From CAVRXT01 sp049644285 (GTDB lineage Bacteria > Acidobacteriota > Terriglobia > Acidiferrales > UBA7541), in contig JBARRP010000064.1 in assembly GCA_049644285.1 (NCBI GenBank), positions 42,381-106,380 on the forward strand: a stretch of DNA of 64,000 nucleotides, read 5' to 3'. Position numbers and translations under genes: made by a program. Every line of letters starts with the position of its first letter. Position 1 is the first letter of the stretch. The notes under the pieces are model-generated. The model saw only the letters and a program-made list of their open reading frames with translations, made no database searches and was not told the DNA's origin. Below, piece by piece: positions 46,627-54,859 of the stretch.

Positions 46627-46722
46627 GACACGCTCCTTTGTTGTGAATGAGTCGGCATCGGGCCGTGCAGTTGCCGGTCTACGACGCTTCACATGCATAC
46701 GACTACGCTGCCGCCTCCCTTA

Positions 46723-47775
46723 TTAGGCACGCGCACGGCTTGCGGCGAGCCGTCCGCGGAGCAAGGGCACGACGCGAGTTCCCAGGATTTCGATGGCTCG
46801 CAACATCTTCTGATGCGGAAGCGTGGAGACACCCATTTGGAACGTAATCCGAGAGAGGCCGCCGAGAGCTTCATTCACGTACAGAATTTTTTCCGCGACA
46901 GTTTCGGCGTCGCCGATCAGCAGCGCACCGGTAGGTCCGCGCACGGCGTCGAATTGTGCCCTGGTAGTTGGGGGCCAGCCGCGCTCCTTGCCGATCTCGG
47001 TGAACGTGTATGCGTATCCAGGATAAAAGTCGTCCGCAGCTTGCTGGGTGGTGTCGCCCAGGAAGCCGACGGAGTGAAGACCGACGATGAGTTTCTCGGC
47101 GGGGTGACCGGCGCGGCGACCCGCCTCTCGGTACAGGTCGATCAGAGGGCGGAATCGTCTGGGTTCACCCCCGATGATTGCAACCATGAGAGGGAGTCCG
47201 AGCATGCCGGCGCGAGCGAATGATTCGGGGGTGCCGCCGACGCCGATCCAAATCGGCAGTGGATTTTGCAACGGACGGGGATAGACCGCTTGGCCGGTGA
47301 GTGGCGCGCGGTGCTTGCCTGACCAGTGGACGTGCGTGTTCTCGCGGATCTTGAGGAGCAGATCGAGTTTTTCTGAGAAAAGCGAATCATAGTCTTCTAG
47401 GCGCAGACCAAAGAGCGGGTAGGACTCAATGAATGAGCCGCGACCCGCGACGATCTCAGCACGACCATGCGAGATAAGGTCCAAAGTGGCAAATTCCTGG
47501 AAGACGCGAACCGGGTCAGCGGCGCTGAGAACGGTCACGGCACTCGTAAGGCGGATGGTTTTTGTCCGCGTGGCGGCCGCAGCCAGGATCACAACTGGGG
47601 CAGAATCAAGGAACTCAGCCCTGTGATGTTCGCCGATGCCAAAAACATCCAGACCGGCCTGGTCCGCGAACTCAATCTCTTCCAGTAGATTCTGCATACG
47701 CTGGACAGGGCTGATGGTAAGGCCCGTTCCCGGGTCGGAGATGGCCGCTGCGAAGCTGTCGACGCCGATTTGCAT
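46723..47775 (-). CDS. LLM-class flavin-dependent oxidoreductase (luciferase-like)
   Basis: 350 residues with the bacterial luciferase fold: ADQAGLDVFGIGEHHRAEF near residue 40, VTVLSAADPVRVFQEFATLD, SHGRAEIVAGRGSF and PLPIWIGVGGTPESFARAG. It would oxidise or reduce a substrate with FMN or F420; no discriminating residues are identifiable by eye. It lies 31 bases after the DoxX gene and before the SnoaL remnant. Its placement under an MhqR-type regulator suggests a role against quinone or electrophile stress. Confidence 0.88.
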   Translation of the reverse strand: MQIGVDSFAAAISDPGTGLTISPVQRMQNLLEEIEFADQAGLDVFGIGEHHRAEFLDSAPVVILAAAATRTKTIRLTSAVTVLSAADPVRVFQEFATLDLISHGRAEIVAGRGSFIESYPLFGLRLEDYDSLFSEKLDLLLKIRENTHVHWSGKHRAPLTGQAVYPRPLQNPLPIWIGVGGTPESFARAGMLGLPLMVAIIGGEPRRFRPLIDLYREAGRRAGHPAEKLIVGLHSVGFLGDTTQQAADDFYPGYAYTFTEIGKERGWPPTTRAQFDAVRGPTGALLIGDAETVAEKILYVNEALGGLSRITFQMGVSTLPHQKMLRAIEILGTRVVPLLRGRLAASRARA

Positions 47776-47806
47776 GTTTGTGACTCCATCCTATTCCTCG
47801 TGCTCA

Positions 47807-48286
47807 TCAGTGCGCCAGACGCGACTCCGCCGCGCGAGAAAGCAGAGAGACACTGAGGGCGCGATCAACAGAAAAAGCACCCGCTCCTCGGATCATGAGA
47901 TAAGCCACAATCGCGAGTACCAGCAGGTGAAACTCAAATCCCTCGCCTTTTTGAGTGCCGGTCCAGTTCATGAAGAAGCCGAAGGCACGATGCACAGTCA
48001 TAATTGCAACCAGCATGTTCACACCAATTCCGAACGCTGCGATTCGAGTCAGGAATCCGAGGATGAGCCCTATCCCACCGAAGAACTCAGCCGCGATTGC
48101 CAAGAAGGCCAGCGGAGCAGGAATATGCATCAACCCTGTGAAGAAACCCATCGTACCTGCGAACCCGAAGCCTCCAAACCAACCCAACATCTTCTGCGCG
48201 CCGTGCGCGAAGAAGACAACTCCCAGCACTAGTCTCAGAATCGACGTCGTGGTGCTGTCATCCGTGGCGTAAAGTCGACGAATCAT
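47807..48286 (-). CDS. DoxX-family membrane protein (MhqP-like)
   Basis: 159 residues with four helices: TSILRLVLGVVFFAHGAQKML, PLAFLAIAAEFFGGIGLILGFL, AAFGIGVNMLVAIMTVH and LLVLAIVAYLMIRGAGA. The DoxX signature GWFGGFGFAGTMGFF is present. The ATG is preceded by GGAGGTGAT, a strong ribosome site. In Bacillus the DoxX protein MhqP belongs to the MhqR regulon. Here an MhqR-like regulator lies divergent and an MhqR-like box sits about 53 bases upstream. Confidence 0.88.
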   Translation of the reverse strand: MIRRLYATDDSTTTSILRLVLGVVFFAHGAQKMLGWFGGFGFAGTMGFFTGLMHIPAPLAFLAIAAEFFGGIGLILGFLTRIAAFGIGVNMLVAIMTVHRAFGFFMNWTGTQKGEGFEFHLLVLAIVAYLMIRGAGAFSVDRALSVSLLSRAAESRLAH

Positions 48287-48338
48287 CCCATCACCTCCAT
48301 GCGTTAATCGAATTCTCTTTGGCTCTCAATAAGACATT

Positions 48339-48356
48339 TATCTCGACATCAAGATA
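48339..48356. promoter_or_regulatory. MhqR-like operator between doxX and marR
   Basis: TATCTCGACATCAAGATA is an 18-base imperfect palindrome (seven of nine positions match in the two halves) closely resembling the published MhqR box of the form tATCTCgAAtTCgAGATa. It lies 53 bases upstream of the DoxX start and about 100 upstream of the regulator. A second, weaker inverted repeat AGCTC...GAGCT (48417-48443) flanks the region before the marR start. Confidence 0.62.
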
Positions 48357-48457
48357 GATGCTCTGGCCCTGTCGCCAGGATTCAACGTTTTTATGGTAAT
48401 ATTCTGTAGTCAAAATAGCTCGATATAGAGTATTATTTGAGCTACCACCAAGGTCAA

Positions 48458-48994
48458 ATGGAGGCGCGTGCGTTGGCGATTCCCGTCTCAAGTCAAAGCA
48501 GTGAAGCGGCAACCCGCGTCTGGCTAGTACTTTGGAAGGCCGCCCACGCGATCGAGCAGAACGCCACTCGAAGCGTGTCCGCGCTGGGCCTCGGCCATTC
48601 CGACTTCGCGGTATTAGAAGTGCTTCTGCACAAGGGGCCGCAGCCGGTGAATGTCATCGGGAAGAAGGTTCTGCTCACGAGCGGTTCGATCACCGCCGCG
48701 GTAGATCGCCTGGAATCGAGAAAACTACTCCGGAGGAGAGCCGACCCGAAGGACCGGCGCAGCTGGATCGTTGAGCTCACCAAGACGGGTCGACATTTAA
48801 TCGAACGAGCGTTCCAAAAACACGCCATGGACATGGAGGAAACGATGGCCGTATTGAGATCCGGGGAACGAGTAGAGCTGGTCCGCTTGCTCAAGAAAGT
48901 TGGGATGTGGGCAGCCGCACGGCTTGATGATAACGGATCGCCAAGAGTGGGCGGACCGAACGCCGATTCCTCCCCGAGGTCCTTAGTGAAGTAG
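48458..48994 (+). CDS. MarR-family regulator, MhqR type
   Basis: 178 residues from an ATG at 48458. An upstream TTG (48437) is less likely. The winged helix reads HSDFAVLEVLLHKGPQPVNVIG, KKVLLTSGSITAAVDRLESRKL and RRADPKDRRSWIVELTKTG, very close in pattern to MhqR, which senses quinones and electrophiles through a cysteine-free or single-cysteine mechanism. It is divergent from the doxX-LLM-SnoaL set and presumably represses it and itself. The C-terminal 25 residues look poorly ordered. Confidence 0.87.
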   Translation: MEARALAIPVSSQSSEAATRVWLVLWKAAHAIEQNATRSVSALGLGHSDFAVLEVLLHKGPQPVNVIGKKVLLTSGSITAAVDRLESRKLLRRRADPKDRRSWIVELTKTGRHLIERAFQKHAMDMEETMAVLRSGERVELVRLLKKVGMWAAARLDDNGSPRVGGPNADSSPRSLVK

Positions 48995-49098
48995 CTGTTA
49001 TCGTCGGATTTAGCGAAAACAAGGACAGGCTTTCAAAACTTTCAACCAAGGGAGCCGCTCGTATCAGCTCGAACGCACAAGCGGCGTATAATTACGGG

Positions 49099-49556
49099 AT
49101 GGCATCCGCAGGGCATGGCTCCGAACAGGCTCGGCAGGCGCAGGACGTTCGTCTTGTGGTCGACACGATCCCCACGCTCGCGTGGTCCGCTCGTTCGGAC
49201 GGCTCTGCTGACTTCTTCAATCGGCGCTGGCTCGCCTATACCGGCCTCTCGCTCGAACAGGCGCGTGACTGGGGCTGGACGGTTGCCCTTCACTCGGACG
49301 ACCTGGACGGACTTGGGGATTACTGGCGATCCGCTCTGGCTTCTGCGAGCCAGGTGAAATTGAAGGACGCCTGCGCCGTTTCGATGGCGTGTATCGTTGG
49401 TTTCTTTTCCGTGCGACTCCGTCGTTCGACAGCGATGCAAGGGTTGTCAAATGGTTCGGAACGAACACCGACATCGAAGACCGAAAGCGCGCGGAATGCT
49501 TGCGCGCCTCCCTCTTCATGGCAACTGCTGGGCATCTGTTTGTGCGATACTGCTGA
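49099..49556 (+). pseudogene. PAS-domain sensor kinase remnant, frameshifted and truncated
   Basis: From an ATG at 49099 the frame encodes NRRWLAYTGLSLEQARDWGW and LHSDDLDGLGDYWRSALAS, the first half of a PAS fold. At about 49345 the homology shifts frame and continues EIEGRLRRFDGVYRWFLFRA, VVKWFGTNTDIEDRKRAE, then ends at a stop at 49556. One missing G in TCT-GC-GAG (from TCTGGCGAG) explains the shift. The kinase core that should follow is gone, so this is a decayed PAS sensor gene, now without output. Confidence 0.72.
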
Positions 49557-49579
49557 CATCGACTGATAGGCGGATTGTT

Positions 49580-49933
49580 ATGGCAGGCGCCAAAACGCTA
49601 ACGAAACGCCAGGATCAAGCGTCTCCAACATCACCGGCCCCCGCGCAAACCCTCTCGAGCGAGGCGTTTCTCGATGCCTTGAAGATGATCCTTCTCGGCG
49701 CGCCCCTGAACGAAGTCTTGACGAGTGTCACCCGCCGGGCTGGTCGCTGGAAGGAGGTCAAAATGAAAATAGAGCAAAGCGCAGAGGGCGGCTTGACCCC
49801 CGCACAGCAGTTCCTCGCTAAGGAATCGAAGAAGCGGAAGGCAGTATTTGGACCCAAGTTTTTGCGCGATCAGGCAGACGGCAGGCAGGCGCGGCCTACG
49901 CTCGCTTGGCCTTTACGTCCGCAACGCGAATGA
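49580..49933 (+). CDS. Hypothetical protein, possibly chimeric
   Basis: 117 residues from an ATG at 49580. The central LSSEAFLDALKMILLGAPLNEVLTSVTR resembles the start of GAF modules in PAS/GAF kinases, which suggests it is a remnant of the same kinase as the PAS fragment upstream. The rest, starting RAGRWKEVKMKIEQSAEGG, is unfamiliar. Its end overlaps the convergent XRE gene by 38 bases. There is no convincing ribosome site. It may be non-functional, so confidence that it is an expressed protein is low. Confidence 0.35.
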   Translation: MAGAKTLTKRQDQASPTSPAPAQTLSSEAFLDALKMILLGAPLNEVLTSVTRRAGRWKEVKMKIEQSAEGGLTPAQQFLAKESKKRKAVFGPKFLRDQADGRQARPTLAWPLRPQRE

Positions 49934-50219
49934 TTACGCGTTTGCCGAGCGCCCTCGCTGCCCGAGTAATCGTATCGAGCGTTACCGAGATGTTCTGAGG
50001 ATCGAGCAAACGGTCCAACTGCGACCGCCTCGTGTGAAGCTGCTTCGCCACTGCTTGCTTAGTTTTTTGCTGTTCCTGCGTGGCCTGTTCAAGTTGCCAC
50101 GCGAGTACCCGCTTGATGGCGACGGCTTCCACTTCTTCCCGAATGCCTTCTTCTTCGAGAAAGCTGTCGAAGGTCGAACCACTGTGGTCCCTTACCTTGC
50201 GATTCTTTCTTCCTTTCAT
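49896..50219 (-). CDS. XRE-family helix-turn-helix protein, antitoxin-like
   Basis: 107 residues from an ATG at 50219. A GTG at 50237 is possible, but AAAGGTG lies upstream of the ATG at suitable distance. The N-terminal helices are acidic and Glu/Gln-rich (EEVEAVAIKRVLAWQLEQATQ). The HTH is QAVAKQLHTRRSQLDRLLDP, followed by VTLDTITRAARALGKRVIIRV, the pattern of HigA-like or orphan antitoxin XRE regulators. No partner toxin is recognised next to it. Confidence 0.78.
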   Translation of the reverse strand: MKGRKNRKVRDHSGSTFDSFLEEEGIREEVEAVAIKRVLAWQLEQATQEQQKTKQAVAKQLHTRRSQLDRLLDPQNISVTLDTITRAARALGKRVIIRVADVKAKRA

Positions 50220-50315
50220 TTCAGTTTCACCTTTCACTGAATGCCTCAGGGATCAGGGGGATAACCCCAGGGGGAGAATAGCCCAATGAACCTGGCGGAC
50301 GATGCAGTCTGGTGG

Positions 50316-50675
50316 TCAGGGCATCTTGATGCGATATTGACCGCAGGCTTCAAATACGGACAGCAGGTTTGTGATTCCGAGGAGTTCTCTGACGCGTTTA
50401 TTCAAGTTGATCAGGCGAAAATCGCAGCCGACTCGTTTGGCGGAGACGTACAGACCCACGATTGTACCGAGGCCCGCGCTGTCCATGTGATTGAGGTCGG
50501 TCAGGTCAAGGACGATTCGCTTGGTCTGCGGAATCATGGCTTTGACCTCGGTCTTCAGCATCGAGGTGTGTTCGGCGGTCAACCTGCCGGTGCACTGCAC
50601 GACGGTCGCATCTTCCACGGTGAAGGTATGCAACTTCAACCGGTGAGCGGAAACATCCGCGGGATTCGCTGACAT
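50316..50675 (-). CDS. STAS-domain anti-sigma-factor antagonist-like protein
   Basis: 119 residues from an ATG at 50675 (MSANPADVSAHRLKLHTF), preceded by GAAGAGAG. The STAS core is clear: VVQCTGRLTAEHTSMLKTEV, KRIVLDLTDLNHMDSAGLG with the phosphorylatable serine, and LINLNKRVRELLGITNLLSVFE. The protein probably controls an anti-sigma factor or related switch. The remnant RsbU-type phosphatase at the left end of the window is a different part of such systems, and there is no evidence that the two interact. Confidence 0.85.
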   Translation of the reverse strand: MSANPADVSAHRLKLHTFTVEDATVVQCTGRLTAEHTSMLKTEVKAMIPQTKRIVLDLTDLNHMDSAGLGTIVGLYVSAKRVGCDFRLINLNKRVRELLGITNLLSVFEACGQYRIKMP

Positions 50676-50942
50676 GGGAACTCTCTTCAGTAAGACGCCG
50701 CCGTCGGCACATTCAGGTGATTGCTCGTGTTTACTCCCCTTATCCGGCAAACACAAGGAATTTGTGGCGTTTTCGCGGCAGTTCGTACCAAAAGCGAAAC
50801 ATTACGCACAGGACGCAGAGAAACGCAGCAGAGAGCGCAGAGAATAAACCGGGCCCGCTCACGGCTAAAGCGAATCGTGGCCGCTGTCTACACTCGTTGA
50901 AACTTCTCGGCGGCTCGTTTGAGTCCTCTGCTTCGCTGCCTG
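50676..50942. other. Intergenic with purine-rich repeat, no gene
   Basis: About 270 bases without a convincing gene. Bases near 50808-50848 hold a short repetitive purine-rich stretch (units like ACGCAGAGAAACGCAGCAGAG), the kind of GCAGAG low-complexity sequence seen in intergenic regions of many soil bacteria. No hairpin of note. Confidence 0.4.
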
Positions 50943-51809
50943 CTATTTCGGCTCGAGGATTAGCGGCAGGCCGGTGCGGGCGCTGCCGATGATGACCACC
51001 TTGGCATTGCTGCTGGTCGACAGCCGCTCGGTGGCCTCGATGCCTTTCCACTGGAGCAACTGCTCGCTGATGCCTTGCGCCACCGTTTGCTGGAAGTCGT
51101 GGATGCCTTGAGCCTCGATGCGCTTACGGTCGGCCTCTTGTTTTTCTTTTTGCAAGACGAACGCCATCCGCAGCGCGTCCTGCTCCGCTTGCTGCTTGGC
51201 CTCGATCGCGGACTTGAGCATTTGTGGCAACTGGATATCGCGCAGCAAAATGCTCTGCACCTCGATGCCCTTGCCGCCCAATTGGCGCACCAGTTCTTCG
51301 TAAATTTTCTGCGCTACCTCTTCGCGGCCGCCGGTATAGAGCGCGTTGGCGCTGTGGGTAGCGGTCGTGGAACGGATCGCCGAACGCAACGTGGGCTCGA
51401 CGACTACCTCGACATAGCTTGGCCCGATCTTTTGGTAGACATCGGCGGCCCTCTCCGGATTCAGCCGAAAGAGAAGCGAGGTATCCAGGGTCATCACCAG
51501 GCCCTCATTCGAGGGAACGCTGGCGGTTTCTTTCAGTTCCTGAGTGCGAATCGACATGGTGTTGTTGCCCTTGAAGGGGTTGACCATATGCGTGCCTTCG
51601 GGGAGCACGTCGCCGGTGACCCGGCCAAACAGCGTCAGCACGCCCACATGGCCCGCCGGCACATAGGCTACCGACGCGTATAAGAGAATCAGCAGCAAAA
51701 CCACAAGCACCACCGTTCCTGCGCTGCGAGGGAGCAAACTGCGGACCTTGGCGGCGTAAAGCATCGGACCTTCGTCTTCGGACCCTTGGCGATATGGAGT
51801 CATTGTCAT
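50943..51809 (-). CDS. Prohibitin-like SPFH/band-7 membrane protein
   Basis: 288 residues. A single N-terminal membrane helix (GTVVLVVLLLILLYASVAYV) is followed by the SPFH domain: AGHVGVLTLFGRVTGDVLPEG, TQELKETASVPSNEGLVM, VEPTLRSAIRSTTATH and the coiled-coil-rich stretch IEAKQQAEQDALRMAFVLQKEKQE. It closes with TGLPLILEPK. Prohibitins form ring-like membrane scaffolds, and the bacterial role is unsettled. It stands alone, separated by about 270 and 290 bases from its neighbours. Confidence 0.85.
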   Translation of the reverse strand: MTMTPYRQGSEDEGPMLYAAKVRSLLPRSAGTVVLVVLLLILLYASVAYVPAGHVGVLTLFGRVTGDVLPEGTHMVNPFKGNNTMSIRTQELKETASVPSNEGLVMTLDTSLLFRLNPERAADVYQKIGPSYVEVVVEPTLRSAIRSTTATHSANALYTGGREEVAQKIYEELVRQLGGKGIEVQSILLRDIQLPQMLKSAIEAKQQAEQDALRMAFVLQKEKQEADRKRIEAQGIHDFQQTVAQGISEQLLQWKGIEATERLSTSSNAKVVIIGSARTGLPLILEPK

Positions 51810-52099
51810 CTCCTTGAGAATTACGCGACTGTCGCGTCGCGTGGCGTCGTCATTCTACACAGCTTTCAGCGGCGAAAGACATGCGCGGCGCATCAGGCGC
51901 ACGCGGCCAATTCGGACGACGCAAGCGTCGCCCCTACGAACGGCGCGGATTTGCGTCGCGGAATGCGACAGGTGCAGCCTCGCCCACCCGTGGAGGCCGA
52001 ATGCCGATCTGTGGCCGAGTCTGGGAAGAGCGGGACGATGGCCTAAGAAGCCGGCGAGACGATGGCGCTACGAACACAAGGGAAGAGGAATCTTCCGTT
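51810..52099. other. Intergenic region with repeat-like blocks
   Basis: About 290 bases between the SPFH start and the LigD stop. Blocks such as GACGACGCAAGCGTCGCCCC (with the inverted GACGC/GCGTC) look like dispersed intergenic sequence. No gene is supported. The promoter of the SPFH gene presumably lies in the left part. Confidence 0.35.
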
Positions 52100-54691
52100 C
52101 TAGCGTGGGACACGGGTGCCGAGGCGCTCGAGGGCGTCTTCAATTCCTTGGGAGCTCTTCCAGAAATCGGCCCACAAGTCTCCCTTTTCTTTCAGCCGCG
52201 CAAAGATTGTCTTCAGAGTGAATTTCTCCGGGCGCAACGGGCGCAGCTCGCGTGGCTGAACCGGTGTAGAAATCGGCGCCTTGGGAAAGGCGCGCACCGA
52301 GTACACCGCGGCAAGCGGGCGCCCCAGCGCGTTCTGGGTCACGTCGATCATGACGCGGCCAGCGGGGCGCTTGGCGACGCTTCGTTCGTGTGTGACGAGA
52401 GCGGGGTTCTCCTGAGTCACCAGTTGCGAGATGATCTCCCCAAAGGTGCGCAATTGTTCGTAGGTGTAGCGGCGCTCGACCGGGAGATACATGTGAAACC
52501 CGGTCGCGCCGGAGGTCTTCAAGAACACTTTCAATCCCAAGTCGTCGAGCTTGTCGTAGAGGGCCCGCGCAATCGTAACGACGACGGAAAAGTCCGTGCC
52601 ATCGGCCGGATCGAGATCGAAGAAGAAATAATCGGGATGCTCGACATCGTCGCGGCGGCTGGTCCACGGGTTGTGGTCGATGCACCCAAGGCCGGTGAGA
52701 TAGAGGAGAGCTGCGCGATCATTCGCAATTACGTAGTGAATCGCCTCTCCTTTCGTTTCCGAGGCCAGAGGGACGGTGACGAGCCAATCCGGCACGCCCT
52801 CGCGGACATCCTTCTGGAAGAACGCCTGGCCCTTGATTCCATCGGGATAACGTCGCAGCACCAGCGGTCGATCTTTCAGGAACGGCAGGATGTGATTCGC
52901 GATCCGATAGTAATACGCAAGCAGCTCGCGCTTCGTGTAGCCGGACTCAGGGAAATAAACTTTGTTCAGGTTGCTTAGCCGAAAGCGTTTTCCGTCGAGC
53001 TCGATGGTGATGTTTTCTTGCTTGCCCTTGAAGAGCTCCGCTTCGATCTGGCGTTCCTGACTGAGCACTTGGCCGACGACCGCTGGAGCCCGCACCACCG
53101 CGGGAGGCGGCTCGGCGGCGACCTCGGTTTCCCAGCGACAGTCTTCTGGCCGAACGTCTTCGCGGAGCCCCAGAAAAACGGGATTGCGCAAACGCGGCTC
53201 TTGCGTCCAGCCCGTGAACCGCACGCGCGCCACAACCTCGGGCTTCGTCCAGAAGGCCGTCTCATTTGTTTCGGGCGGCTTGTCGAACGGGCATTTTGCG
53301 ACTTCTCGCGCTCGCAGTTCCTTTCCAATGGCCTCGAGTGTCTTGTCGTCGAAGCCGCTACCCACGTGACCGGCGAAACGTAGCTTCTTGCCTTCGTAAA
53401 GACCGAGCAGCAGCGAGCCGAAGTGAGAGCGGCTCGCGCGGGGCGCGGTCCAGCCGCCCACGACGGCATCCAGCGTTTGCGTGGCTTTCAACTTTACCCA
53501 ATTCGCGATGCGCGCGCTGACGTACGTGCTGTCGGCCTTTTTTCCGACAATGCCCTCCAATCCTTCCTTGCGCGCGAGCTCAAACATCTCTTGGCCGAGT
53601 TCGACTTGGTGGTCGGAGAAGCGAATGTGGTCATGCGGGCGAAGGAGTCGGCGCAAGAGTTCCTTGCGTTCTGCCAGCGGAGCTTCGCGCAAGTCGTAAC
53701 CGTCGCAGTAAAGAAGATCGAAGAGATAGTAGGTGACGGGAGCGTCCCCGAGCAGCTTGGCCGAGGGCGCCCGAACATGCATGCGTTCCTGGAGCCGCTC
53801 GAAATCGCTGCGACCGCGGTCGTTGAGGATGACGATCTCGCCATCGAGAATGGCGCGGCGGGCGTTCAGGAATTTCGGCAAAGACGCCAAATCCGGATAC
53901 GTTTGAGTGACGTCGTTTCCCTTCCGCGAACGAAGGGTCACCTTTCCATCTGCGATCCAGGCCAGCGCGCGGACGCCGTCCCATTTGATCTCGAAGAGCC
54001 AGCTCGGATCTGAAAACGGGTGGTCGATGAGCGTAGCCAGCATTGGCTCGAGGCGGGCCGGCATCTCTTTCTTGCGCGCTCCGTGCAATTCCGCCGGGCG
54101 CATTGGGCTCGCTTCTCGCTTGGGCGGAAGCTCTTCGGCGATTTCTTCGAGTGTCCGGCCCGTCAGGACCGAGCCATCGTGTTCATCAATGTTCCAGGCG
54201 GGATCGACGGCGGCGTCATCGTGTTTGATCATCAACCATTCGTTGCCCTTTTCACTTCGTTTCAGCTTGACGAGAACAAAGCTGCCGCGCAGTTTTTCAC
54301 CCTGAAGACTGAACTTGATCTCGCCGCGCGCCACTTGCTGGCTGGCATCGGAATTTCCTTCGACGCTGAAGGTGCCGCGGTCCCAAACCATCACCGTGCC
54401 GGCGCCGTAACTGCCCTCGGGAATTTTCCCCTCGAAGTTCGCATAATCCATCGGATGGTCTTCGGTCTGGACGGCCAGGCGCTTGTCCGCGGGATTGAGC
54501 GAAGGCCCTTTGGGAACAGCCCAGGACTTGAGGACGCCGTCAATGGCCAGCCGGAAATCGTAATGCAACCGCCGCGCCGCGTGCTTTTGGACAACGAAGG
54601 TGCCGTCCCCGGGCCCGGCTTCTTTTGCGGGCGGCGGCTCGGGCGTGCGGTCGAAGCGGCGCTTGCGGCGATACTCCTCGAGCTTGGCCAT
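52100..54691 (-). CDS. ligD: ATP-dependent DNA ligase D (NHEJ): phosphoesterase, ligase, polymerase
   Basis: 863 residues with domains in the order phosphoesterase (about 25-150: VVQKHAARRLHYDFRL, EDHPMDYANFEG), ligase (about 210-530: the nucleotidyl-transfer motif FEIKWDGVRAL, DGEIVILNDRG, EGIVGKKADSTY) and archaeo-eukaryotic-primase-like polymerase (about 560-860: FFFDLDPADG catalytic aspartates, LKTSGATGFHMYLPV). This PE-LIG-POL arrangement is one of several known for bacterial LigD. It joins double-strand breaks with Ku, whose gene starts divergently 168 bases away. Confidence 0.95.
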   Translation of the reverse strand: MAKLEEYRRKRRFDRTPEPPPAKEAGPGDGTFVVQKHAARRLHYDFRLAIDGVLKSWAVPKGPSLNPADKRLAVQTEDHPMDYANFEGKIPEGSYGAGTVMVWDRGTFSVEGNSDASQQVARGEIKFSLQGEKLRGSFVLVKLKRSEKGNEWLMIKHDDAAVDPAWNIDEHDGSVLTGRTLEEIAEELPPKREASPMRPAELHGARKKEMPARLEPMLATLIDHPFSDPSWLFEIKWDGVRALAWIADGKVTLRSRKGNDVTQTYPDLASLPKFLNARRAILDGEIVILNDRGRSDFERLQERMHVRAPSAKLLGDAPVTYYLFDLLYCDGYDLREAPLAERKELLRRLLRPHDHIRFSDHQVELGQEMFELARKEGLEGIVGKKADSTYVSARIANWVKLKATQTLDAVVGGWTAPRASRSHFGSLLLGLYEGKKLRFAGHVGSGFDDKTLEAIGKELRAREVAKCPFDKPPETNETAFWTKPEVVARVRFTGWTQEPRLRNPVFLGLREDVRPEDCRWETEVAAEPPPAVVRAPAVVGQVLSQERQIEAELFKGKQENITIELDGKRFRLSNLNKVYFPESGYTKRELLAYYYRIANHILPFLKDRPLVLRRYPDGIKGQAFFQKDVREGVPDWLVTVPLASETKGEAIHYVIANDRAALLYLTGLGCIDHNPWTSRRDDVEHPDYFFFDLDPADGTDFSVVVTIARALYDKLDDLGLKVFLKTSGATGFHMYLPVERRYTYEQLRTFGEIISQLVTQENPALVTHERSVAKRPAGRVMIDVTQNALGRPLAAVYSVRAFPKAPISTPVQPRELRPLRPEKFTLKTIFARLKEKGDLWADFWKSSQGIEDALERLGTRVPR

Positions 54692-54859
54692 GAAGCCATT
54701 CTAGCCCAGGCTTTTCCGGCGCCCACAAGACTGTTGCACTCCTGCCTTTCTGGCATCTTCGCCCACTATTCGCCTTGCATTCGAGGCGGTGACCCAATTA
54801 ACCTTGCAATTCCCCACACAGTCGAGCGCGCGCGATCTTGGGAGGGAGAGGAGCTATCG

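Noticed and set aside
51881..52978. 365-residue plus-strand frame across the ligD 3' end
   Set aside because: Antisense to the LigD polymerase domain, with no recognisable domain.
54020..54859. In-frame upstream extension of ku through ligD
   Set aside because: Antisense to conserved ligD codons. The Ku core starts at the ATG at 54860 with a good ribosome site.
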